A stretch of 64,000 bases of DNA from positions 1,736,001-1,800,000 of the forward strand of contig OZ220688.1 in NCBI GenBank assembly GCA_965116445.1, in the 5' to 3' direction. Below, piece by piece: positions 34,463 through 41,510 of this stretch. This DNA comes from Multivorans sp965116445. GTDB lineage: Bacteria > Acidobacteriota > Thermoanaerobaculia > Multivoradales > Multivoraceae. Position numbers and translations under genes: made by a program. The notes beneath the pieces were generated by a model, which saw nothing but the letters and a program-made list of their open reading frames with translations, was not told where the DNA came from and searched no databases. The first letter of the stretch is position 1; each line of letters opens with the position of its first letter.

Positions 34463-35484
34463 CGGACTGCCTCCGAGTACTCCCGCAAGGGACGGCGCTG
34501 CACCTGTACCGTCGGCGCCACGAAGCGGTGCCGAGACGCCGCTTCGGGCTGCCGTGCGCCCAGAGCTCGGTAGGGATGGCTGGACAGGGGACGAAGCGCC
34601 TGGCGCTCGTCCCGCTCGAAACGGTCCACCGGGCGCTCACCCGTCGTGCCATGCCGGCGCACATTGGCGGTGCCCTCCAGCCAGCGCGAGGCCTGCTCAT
34701 TCAGGTCGGCGTCATTTGTGAACGACCGGCCGTAGAAGAAGCTCTCCCGCAGGTACCGGATTGGCCGCTCCACCTTGCCCTTGGTCTGCGCCCGGTAGGG
34801 GCGGCACGACCGCGGCACGAAACCCCAGTGAGCCGCGAACCGTAGAAACTCGGCGTTGAGCGCCAACTCGCCGCCCGAGGCGCGATCGTCCGACACGACC
34901 ACGGCACGCATCTGATCGAAGAGGAGCTCCTGAGGCACGCCGCCGAACCGACAGAAGGCGCTTTCAAGCCCCTCGATGAGGACCGGCATCGTCTGCCGCT
35001 CGTAGAAACGCAGCCACAAGAGCCGGGAGTAGCCGAGCACCACCAGCAGCGCATGCCGACGTCCCCAGGGCAGCCTGAACGTCCCGAAGTCCACCTGACC
35101 CTGAAGACCCGCCGGCGTCTCGAACCGCACCGGCGCCTCCTGAGGAGCCCGCGGCCGCACCTCCCGCACATAGTCCCTCACGCGGCTGTACCCGCCGTCG
35201 TAGCCGGCCGCACGCACCTCGTCGAACAGGCGCTTCGCCGACAGCTTGGGGAACTCGCCGAGCCGCACCTCGATCAACTCCTTGTACGGATCCAGCTTGT
35301 GCGCCACCCGCGGCCGCCGCGAGTACCGAGCCGCGCCCGATGACAGATCGCGGTCCAACTGGCCCGACTCGATCCACGCATGGATCGTCCGCCGGCTGAC
35401 GCCGAACCGCCTGGACAACTCGGCCTTCGAGATGCCCCGCTCCAGGTAGTGCCTCAACTGCATCCTGATCTCCCATTCGTACAT
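34459..35484 (-). CDS. istA: IstA-like DDE transposase of IS21 family
   Basis: 341 residues. The N-terminal helix-turn-helix (GISKAELSRRFGVSRRTIHAW) is followed by an rve-type integrase core with acidic residues in GQVDFGTFRLP, LFDQMRAVVV and KGKVERPIRYLRE. The length is at the short end for IstA, but the DDE core and C-terminal RFVAPTVQVQRRPLREYSEAV region are complete. It precedes istB with a four-base overlap, the normal IS21 arrangement. Confidence 0.94.
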   Translation of the reverse strand: MYEWEIRMQLRHYLERGISKAELSRRFGVSRRTIHAWIESGQLDRDLSSGAARYSRRPRVAHKLDPYKELIEVRLGEFPKLSAKRLFDEVRAAGYDGGYSRVRDYVREVRPRAPQEAPVRFETPAGLQGQVDFGTFRLPWGRRHALLVVLGYSRLLWLRFYERQTMPVLIEGLESAFCRFGGVPQELLFDQMRAVVVSDDRASGGELALNAEFLRFAAHWGFVPRSCRPYRAQTKGKVERPIRYLRESFFYGRSFTNDADLNEQASRWLEGTANVRRHGTTGERPVDRFERDERQALRPLSSHPYRALGARQPEAASRHRFVAPTVQVQRRPLREYSEAVR

Positions 35485-35607
35485 CCGTCTGTCGCTCCAT
35501 TGCTGTTGGCGAAGCCGACAGCATCGACCGACGAAGCCGCTGCCGCAAACCGCGGACTGTGCAGTTCTCGGTTGCCACGAGTGAGAGATTTACAGTTGCC
35601 CCCAACA

Positions 35608-35612
35608 CCGTG
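35608..35612 (+). repeat. target-site duplication, right copy (CCGTG)
   Basis: CCGTG directly after the IS21 right end; merging both copies restores the permease frame. Confidence 0.88.
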
Positions 35613-36397
35613 GCTTGCACTGCAGGCGATCCTGCTCGTCACCGGCCGCAAGACCGGATTTGAACCCGCCGCGGTCCAGAACATCCTGATCGGGATGCCG
35701 GTGTCGGCTCTCGCAGTGTTCTTGGGCGGCCGAATCATCGCCGGGGAGCTCGACGAGCACACCCTGGAGATCGCCTACACCGTACCCGCCGGCGCCCATC
35801 GCGTCTGGCTCGGAAAACTCGCCGCCGCGGGCCTCATACTGCTCGCCAGCCTGAGCCTGATGGCGGTGCTCACTTTCACTTTCTTCACCGGGTTTCCGGT
35901 CGTTCAGACCCTTTACGGCGCGGCGCAGGGAGCCGGGTTCTGTCTGGCACTGACCATGGGTTTCTCCGCCCTGTTTCGCAGTGGAACTTCCGGCACCGTG
36001 GCAACCATCGGGCTACTCGGCCTGGCCGCCTGCATCCCTGCCTTGTTGGCATTCCTACTCCGCATCTCGCCGTTCTGGAACCCGCTCACGGTTCAAGGGG
36101 CCGACGCCGATCAGTTGCTGGCGATGGCCGTTCGGAACCGCATCGGTTACGCACTCGTCATCGCCGCCATCGTGGCGCTCACGTTCGCTCGCGCGGAACG
36201 CCGCGAAAAGATGCTCAGCGGCTGAATCCGAACGCCGGTCCTCCTTGCTGGCGAAACAGCTCGCTCGTCCTCGCAGCTCAGCGATCGGCCCACGGCATCG
36301 TCGTCGCGCGTGCTCAATTCGATCGAATCCGTCCATGTCAGTAGACCGTTCAGAACGTTCGCCACACGGGAACCCCAAGAAGAAAGGAACTCACCTC

Positions 36398-36676
36398 ATG
36401 AAGAGAACCTTGGCCATCTCACTACTTGCCCTCAACCTCAGTGCCGGCGCTTCGTTCGCGGTGCCGGCGGTCCCGACCGCAGGCACCGACGCCGCGAGCA
36501 TCGAGACCCACGACCCAGGACCACTCTCCGAAACCGACATCGACGCCCTCGTCGGAGCACGGAGCGTCTGTTCTCTCGACATCTCGAGAGCCCGTCAGCA
36601 CTTCGCGATGGGGAACGTCGCCGCGGGCACTGCGTGGCTTCTCGTCGCCTACTTCCGCCCGGCCGTCTGCGCGTGA
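36398..36676 (+). CDS. secreted bacteriocin-like peptide precursor, peptide 2
   Basis: 92 residues; AAAGGAA before the ATG at 36398. Signal peptide with cleavage expected after A21 (ASFA-VPA). A Thr/Ala-rich linker is followed by LSETDIDALVG at residues 43-53, exactly the same positions as LSDTDMAAVMG in peptide 1. The putative core (54-92) has only two cysteines, C58 and C91, and ends Cys-Ala like peptide 1, although the core sequences otherwise differ. Conserved leader with diverged core is the pattern expected of a peptide family with two products. No known family is recognised. Confidence 0.7.
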   Translation: MKRTLAISLLALNLSAGASFAVPAVPTAGTDAASIETHDPGPLSETDIDALVGARSVCSLDISRARQHFAMGNVAAGTAWLLVAYFRPAVCA

Positions 36677-36917
36677 TCCGCTCTCTTTCCGCCATGCCAC
36701 CCCGCCCCGCTCAGAGCATCACAATCTGCGTGTAGCTCCGTCGACCGACGGGCCAATGCGGGCGACGCACGGCGGAGCGGCGGCACGATCAACCTCTTCC
36801 GCTCCTCCGCCGTGCCGACCTCAGCGCCACACTGACTAGTATCTGGAGAACACACCCATACATGGGTTCACAATCTCTAGCTACCAGATCAGAACGCTAT
36901 GGTAGGTTGGTCCAACT
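36677..36917. promoter_or_regulatory. intergenic region with terminator-like hairpin and operator-like palindromes
   Basis: After peptide 2, CACGGCGGAG...CTCCGCCGTG (about 36769-36817, with a bulge) could end the locus. Nearer the antitoxin gene is a perfect palindrome ACCCATACATGGGT at 36854-36867. A pair CTACCA...TGGTAG follows at about 36881-36906, just before the ATG at 36918. These are candidate VapB-type operators; the assignment is inferred from position and symmetry. Confidence 0.45.
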
Positions 36918-37196
36918 ATGGCAACCGCAGTAGACCAGACATCGACATCGACAGTCGTCGACGCAGCGGGGCGGCTCGTCGTCCCGGCCCCGTTCCGGGC
37001 GGCGCTCGGTTTCCGGCCGCGCCAGGAAGTCGTCCTCACGCTCGACGGTTCCTCGATCAGGATAACGACGGCCGAGGTCGCCCTGGAGGCCGCGGTGGCG
37101 AGGGTTCAGTCCCTGGCAAGAAAGTACGGAGGCGGCGGGGGCGGCGAAGTCGATGCCTTCATCGCCGAGCGACGAGCCGAGGCCCGGAAGGAGTGA
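36918..37196 (+). CDS. AbrB/MazE-type antitoxin (second VapB-like)
   Basis: 92 residues. The SpoVT-AbrB DNA-binding motif reads STVVDAAGRLVVPAPFRAALGFRPRQE. The C-terminal tail contains six consecutive Gly residues (KYGGGGGGEVDAFIAERRAEARKE) before an amphipathic helix that should wrap the toxin. The stop is followed after one base by the GTG start of a PIN-domain toxin. It is a different subfamily from the pair at 13280. Confidence 0.88.
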   Translation: MATAVDQTSTSTVVDAAGRLVVPAPFRAALGFRPRQEVVLTLDGSSIRITTAEVALEAAVARVQSLARKYGGGGGGEVDAFIAERRAEARKE

Positions 37197-37197
37197 G

Positions 37198-37587
37198 GTG
37201 ACGCGTTCCCTCCTGGACGCATCGGCACTTCTGGCGCTAATCCAAAGTGAGCCAGGGGCCGAAACCGTGTTGGACGCTGTAGCCCACGGCGCCGCCATGT
37301 CCGCGGTGAATGCCGAGGAAGTTGCCGCACGGCTTCACCATCAGGGATGGTCGGCACGGAACGTGGCGTTCTCCTTTGCAGTCCTCGGGGTCGAGATCCT
37401 GCCTTTCGACTTGGAGGCCGCTCTAACGAGCGGAGCGCTACGGCCAGTCACAGCATCCGCCGGGCTCGGCCTCGGCGATCGCGCGTGCCTTGCCACAGCG
37501 GTGGCACAAGGCCTGCCCGTGCTCACATCGGACCGAGCCTGGCTCGAACTGGACCTGCCGGGTATAGAAGTCCGCTCCATCCGTTGA
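37198..37587 (+). CDS. PIN-domain ribonuclease toxin (second VapC-like)
   Basis: 129 residues, GTG start at 37198 one base after the antitoxin stop, using the GGAG in the antitoxin end as ribosome site. PIN signatures: LLDASALLALIQ (first Asp), VNAEEVAARL (Glu pair), LGLGDRACLATA (central Asp) and LTSDRAWLEL (last Asp). The acidic quartet appears complete, so ribonuclease activity is expected. Confidence 0.88.
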   Translation: MTRSLLDASALLALIQSEPGAETVLDAVAHGAAMSAVNAEEVAARLHHQGWSARNVAFSFAVLGVEILPFDLEAALTSGALRPVTASAGLGLGDRACLATAVAQGLPVLTSDRAWLELDLPGIEVRSIR

Positions 37588-37647
37588 AGCAGGACAGACG
37601 CCCGCATTCGTAGCAGGCGCGATTCGTTCAGTGGAGCCCTGGGCCGA

Positions 37648-38727
37648 TCAGAAGTCGCAGGCCAGGCCGGGGTAGCGGAACACGACGCCCGGATCGAGCT
37701 GCTTCGGCTTGTTAGCCGCCTCTTCGGCGCGAGCGCCGGAGAGCATTCCCTCCATCCCGTAGTTGCCCTCGTGACAGGCGTACTCGTAGATCGCGTCCTC
37801 TGTGCGCTTGAGGGGAATCGACGCCGTCCAGGGCTTGGTCCAGGTCCCCGGATCGTTCACCGTGACCTCCCATTCCAGGGTCTCCGCGTCCGTCAGGGTG
37901 AACCGCTCGGTGATCGTGAGCTGCTCGGAAGAACCCATGAAGTCGTTCTTCTTCGAGTAGTTCGAGGTCTCGATGACCAGCGTGTCGCCGTCCCAGTGGC
38001 CGCGGGAGTCGCCGTTCCAGAGCCTGACGTCGCCATCGAGCGCGGACTCGTCGCCCAACCGGATGACGCGGGCGTCGTGGATCATCTCCTGGTGGATCAC
38101 GACGTGGTCCGGCGTCTGGAAGATCTGGTGGTAGCCGTTGTAGCCGGGAAAGATGAACGGCGCCCCGTAGCTGATGCAGCGTTCGGGAATCGGCCGGTCG
38201 AGCCAGGAGTCGGCCGGGTGCTCCATCAGGTGCTTCACCCGCTTGCAGAGACGCTTCTTCGCCGGCTCGGTGAAGGGCGGGATGAGCCCGTCCGGCGGGT
38301 CGACGACGAGCGACGTCCGCTTCGTGAAGTACCGGTCCGCGATCCAGAACTGGTTGTAGTTGCCGGTCGTCGGATCGTAGGACGACGCCTTCGTCCGTTC
38401 GATTGCCGCCAGAACGAGCTGGTCGCCGAACAGGGCGTCTGCGCCCGGGTTCGTCGCCTCGGCGACGGCCGCCATCAGCTCCTGGAACTCGTCGTCCGAC
38501 AGGCGCTCCTTGCCCGCCCAGGCAGCGGGCCGCTGCAGCGGAGTGCCGTTGTTGTTGGCCCAGACGCCCTGGAGGTCGGGATGGCCATACGCGGTACGCG
38601 GCATCGTCCAGTCGGCGTCCCTGGCGGTGTTGCCCGCAGCGAACACGGCGCCGGCACCGGTGAGGGCCAGTAGCGCGCCAACGACCGTCACAGTCCAACC
38701 GACGTTCAAGCGTTCATGCCCTCTCAT
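37648..38727 (-). CDS. secreted conserved hypothetical protein
   Basis: About 359 residues from the ATG at 38727, which has GGAGG eight bases upstream. An upstream TTG at 38742 is less likely. A signal peptide (GALLALTGAGAVFAA) is followed by a globular domain with AYGHPDLQGVWANNNGTPLQRP, YNQFWIADRYFTKRTSLVVDPPDG, and a repeated lipocalin-like beta pattern WNGDSRGHWDGDTLVIETSNY. Two Cys pairs could form disulfides. This family is common in Acidobacteriota and marine proteobacteria, and I know of no assigned function. It stands alone, convergent with the VapBC-type pair. Confidence 0.78.
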   Translation of the reverse strand: MRGHERLNVGWTVTVVGALLALTGAGAVFAAGNTARDADWTMPRTAYGHPDLQGVWANNNGTPLQRPAAWAGKERLSDDEFQELMAAVAEATNPGADALFGDQLVLAAIERTKASSYDPTTGNYNQFWIADRYFTKRTSLVVDPPDGLIPPFTEPAKKRLCKRVKHLMEHPADSWLDRPIPERCISYGAPFIFPGYNGYHQIFQTPDHVVIHQEMIHDARVIRLGDESALDGDVRLWNGDSRGHWDGDTLVIETSNYSKKNDFMGSSEQLTITERFTLTDAETLEWEVTVNDPGTWTKPWTASIPLKRTEDAIYEYACHEGNYGMEGMLSGARAEEAANKPKQLDPGVVFRYPGLACDF

Positions 38728-38809
38728 GTGCCTGCCCTCCAAACTGCGTGTTCAATCGCGTGCCGTGATCATAGCTACCGCGCCCGCAGCGCTTGCGCCA
38801 AACGCGCGT

Positions 38810-39298
38810 CTACCAGCCCCAGGTCTTCGCTTCCTCGTCCCACAACGCCCAGCATTCCGGCGCCAAACCGGCGTCGAGCACCCAGATGGGCATGTCGGTG
38901 ACCAGGCCATTCGGTCCGACCTCGACCGACACCGGTCGCCCGGCGACGCTCCAGCCCGAGACGACGCGACCCGCCAACTCAGCCTCGTCACCACCCCAGG
39001 GTTCCACCGACAGCGAGTCGATGCGCACCTCCCACTCGACGTGCTCTCCGGAACCGTCACGACGGGCGAAGTGGATTTCGTTGCCGTAGACGTTGAGGTC
39101 CCTCACGTATTCGTCCCCCTCGATCTGGGCAACGAAGGAGGCCTTCAGACTGTCTTCGTTGGGTTCGTCCAGGGGCTCGGCGCACGCAAGGCCTACGACC
39201 GCGGCCAGCGCCCCGAGGCCGACCAGGAGCGATCGTGCCGCGCCGGGGTCCCGGTACAGCACCCGGGCCGATCGTCCCGTCTCGAACGTGGTATTCAC
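38810..39298 (-). CDS. hypothetical lipoprotein
   Basis: 162 residues with a signal peptide ending in lipobox GLAC (acylated Cys near residue 39). The mature part is acidic, beta-rich and of about 120 residues, with no recognisable domain. It lies upstream of the secreted protein at 37648 in the same direction with an 82-base gap, so the two may be cotranscribed. Confidence 0.65.
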   Translation of the reverse strand: MNTTFETGRSARVLYRDPGAARSLLVGLGALAAVVGLACAEPLDEPNEDSLKASFVAQIEGDEYVRDLNVYGNEIHFARRDGSGEHVEWEVRIDSLSVEPWGGDEAELAGRVVSGWSVAGRPVSVEVGPNGLVTDMPIWVLDAGLAPECWALWDEEAKTWGW

Positions 39299-39392
39299 GC
39301 TGTAACTCTAACGCCTCCGCAACGTAAGAACCCGGGTGGCGCGATCCGGGCCACCTGCGGACTATCCGTGCGCCCGCCAGCGGGTTCGAGCC

Positions 39393-40625
39393 ATGACCAC
39401 CTCCGATCCCCAGGCCCAGCCACGCCGGCAGGCCGGCGTTGGCTTCATCTTCGCCGTGATCCTGCTCGACATGCTGGGAGTCGGCCTCATCATCCCGGTC
39501 TTCCCGGAACTCGTCGAGCAGTTCAGGGGCGGCGACACATCCGCCGCCGCCGTTGCGGTGGGTGCGATCGCCGCCTGCTATGCCGTCGCGCAGTTCATCT
39601 GCGCGCCGATCCTCGGCGCCCTCTCCGATCGCTTCGGCCGACGACGCATTCTCCTGCTCTCCATGTTCGGCCTCGGCGTGGACTATCTGGTCATGGGGTT
39701 CGCGCCGTCTCTTGGCTGGCTGTTCGCCGGCCGAATCGTCGCCGGGATCATGGGCGCCAGCATCACGACCGCGAACGCCTACATCGCGGATATCTCGACG
39801 CCCGAGACCCGGGCTCGGAACTACGGGCTCGTCAACGTTGCTTTCGGCGTCGGGTTCATCCTCGGACCGGTTCTCGGCGGACTGCTCGGCGGCATCGACC
39901 TGCGGCTGCCCTTCTTCGTCGCAGCGGGTCTGTGCCTGCTGAACTCGCTCTACGGCTTCCTCGTGCTGCCCGAATCGTTGGCGCCGGAGAACCGGAGCGC
40001 CTTCTCGCTCCGCAATGCGAATCCGGCATCGAGCATCGTGCACCTACGCACCTACCCCCTGGTCGCGAGCCTGGCAGTCGCCTTCCTGCTGCTGGCGCTC
40101 GCGCAACGCGGGCTGGAGACGTCGTGGGTGCTCTACACCGGCTATCGATATGGCTGGAACGAGTTCCAGAACGGCCTTGCGCTGGCGGCCGTCGGCGTTT
40201 CGGCGGCCCTGGTCCAGGGCTTCCTGGTGCGACCCGCGGTCACCTGGTTGGGCGAACGCCGCGCAGTGCTGATCGGCTTCGGCATCGGCACGCTGGCCTT
40301 CGCCGGCTACGGCCTCGCACCGAACGGCCGGATCCTCATCACGGTCATCTTCCTGGGGTCGCTGGGAGGAGTCGCCGGCCCAGCGGTGCAGGCGATCATT
40401 GCCGGGACGGTGAAGCCCACCGAGCAGGGCAGGATCCAGGGTGCCCTGACGTCGTTGATGAGCCTGTCGGCGATCGTGGCGCCTCTCGTTTTCACCAGCG
40501 GCCTGTTCAGCTACTTCACCTCCGACGCCGCTCCGTTCGAGCTTCCCGGCGCTCCACTCCTGGCCGGATCTCTGCTCATGGCGGTCGCCATGCTGCTGTT
40601 GGTCCGCGCGTTCCGGCGACACTGA
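39393..40625 (+). CDS. TetA-like MFS transporter
   Basis: 410 residues, ATG at 39393, twelve predicted helices. The TetA-type first helix reads FIFAVILLDMLGVGLIIPVFPELV, and the MFS loop motif is GALSDRFGRRRILL. Helix 4-5 contains GRIVAGIMGASITTANAYIADIS and GFILGPVLGGLLGG (antiporter motif C-like), as in drug:proton antiporters of the Tet(A) group. It is therefore probably an efflux transporter; the substrate cannot be told. It stands 52 bases upstream of the R2-like oxidase gene in the same direction. Confidence 0.88.
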   Translation: MTTSDPQAQPRRQAGVGFIFAVILLDMLGVGLIIPVFPELVEQFRGGDTSAAAVAVGAIAACYAVAQFICAPILGALSDRFGRRRILLLSMFGLGVDYLVMGFAPSLGWLFAGRIVAGIMGASITTANAYIADISTPETRARNYGLVNVAFGVGFILGPVLGGLLGGIDLRLPFFVAAGLCLLNSLYGFLVLPESLAPENRSAFSLRNANPASSIVHLRTYPLVASLAVAFLLLALAQRGLETSWVLYTGYRYGWNEFQNGLALAAVGVSAALVQGFLVRPAVTWLGERRAVLIGFGIGTLAFAGYGLAPNGRILITVIFLGSLGGVAGPAVQAIIAGTVKPTEQGRIQGALTSLMSLSAIVAPLVFTSGLFSYFTSDAAPFELPGAPLLAGSLLMAVAMLLLVRAFRRH

Positions 40626-40677
40626 CGTCTCCGGCACCGACCAAGGGCTAGAATCGACTCCGCAAGGAGGTCCCACG

Positions 40678-41505
40678 ATGCCATTCGACAACACGTCGCT
40701 TCCCATGCGGCTCTTCACCGCGTCCCACGAGCGAACCTGGAATCCCGCCGACATCGACTTCTCCCGGGAGCGCTCCGACTGGCTGTCGTTCACCGACGAC
40801 GAGCGCACCCTGCTTCTCCGCCTGATCTCCGGTTTCCGGGTCGGCGAGCGCGGCGTGACCCACGAACTCGCGCCGCTCCACTTCCGGTTCCGCCAGCAGG
40901 GTCGGCTCGAAGAAGAAATCTACGTCACCGCGCAGTTGTACGAGGAGGCCCGCCACGTCCAGTTCTTCGAGACCTGGCTGATCGAGGCGCTGCCGGGCCG
41001 CTTCGGCGTCGACATCCCGTACCCCAACTTGCAAGGAGACATGTTCGCCACCCGCCTGCCGGCCACGATGCGCGCGCTTCTTGAGGACGACAGCCCCGAG
41101 GCGATGCTGCGGGCCATCATGCTCTACCACTTCTACGTCGAGGGCGTCGGCGCCGAAGCCAGCTATCCGATCTACTACAAGATCTTCGAGCGCACAGGCA
41201 AGTTGCCGGCGCTGAACCGCGGCATCAGGCTGATCCAGCGCGACGAAGCGCGCCACATCGGTTTCGGCGTGTACGTCCTGCAGGGGCTGCTCGCCGAACA
41301 TCCCCACCTTGTCGACCTGTTCGAGGAGCAGGTCGAGGCGATGCGCCCCTTCGCCGAGGACGGTCCGAATCAGACCTTCGCCGGCTTCGAACCGGGCAAT
41401 GCGCCGTTCGGTCTCGACTACGACGAGTATCGGCAGCTCTACCTCGACAAGCTGGAAGAGATGCGGCGGAGCATCTACGACGGTCGGCTCGCGGCGGCGG
41501 TCTAG
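40678..41505 (+). CDS. R2-like ligand-binding Mn/Fe oxidase (R2lox)
   Basis: 275 residues, ATG at 40678 after AAGGAGG. Ferritin-like fold with all six metal ligands at family spacing: E57, E90, H93, E155, E190 and H193 (motifs GERGVTHEL, YEEARHVQFF, YVEGVGAE, RDEARHIGFG). V60 and Y150 match the pair that forms the Val-Tyr ether crosslink in known R2lox proteins. The family is related to ribonucleotide reductase R2 but carries a Mn/Fe site and a fatty-acid-like ligand; its natural reaction is unknown. It is six bases from the next gene and may be cotranscribed with the MFS transporter. Confidence 0.92.
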   Translation: MPFDNTSLPMRLFTASHERTWNPADIDFSRERSDWLSFTDDERTLLLRLISGFRVGERGVTHELAPLHFRFRQQGRLEEEIYVTAQLYEEARHVQFFETWLIEALPGRFGVDIPYPNLQGDMFATRLPATMRALLEDDSPEAMLRAIMLYHFYVEGVGAEASYPIYYKIFERTGKLPALNRGIRLIQRDEARHIGFGVYVLQGLLAEHPHLVDLFEEQVEAMRPFAEDGPNQTFAGFEPGNAPFGLDYDEYRQLYLDKLEEMRRSIYDGRLAAAV

Positions 41506-41510
41506 CTGAA

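Larger units (their letters stand above)
33483..35607 (-). mobile_element. IS21-family insertion sequence
   Basis: 2,125 bases carrying istA and istB on the minus strand. The ends start TGTCAATGGCAAC (left) and, on the other strand, TGTTGGGGGCAAC (right). Typical IS21 multiple terminal repeats are present: TGGCAACCGAAAA(T/C)TGC(G/A)CACT at 33489-33510 and again at 33513-33534, with matching copies near 35559-35600. A 5-base target duplication CCGTG flanks it. Both genes are intact, so the element is probably active. It sits inside the second permease gene. Confidence 0.92.
33403..36225 (+). pseudogene. ABC-2-type permease, copy 2, interrupted by an IS21-family element
   Basis: The first 26 codons (33403-33480, ITIIRSSAILIGGPRYWLLPLLPLP) are followed by the IS at 33483-35607. 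The frame resumes at 35613 with WLALQAILLVTGRK and runs to 36225. Removing the IS and one copy of the 5-base duplication CCGTG restores one 230-residue frame that aligns along its length with copy 1 (for example LLPLLPLPWLALQA versus LLPFLPLVWLGIQA; SPFWNPLTV versus SPFWNPLAV; ERREKMLSG versus ERREKMLGG). The insertion is therefore recent. The 3' part is open from inside the IS, so a protein lacking the first helix could still be made. The downstream peptide gene is intact. Confidence 0.85.
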
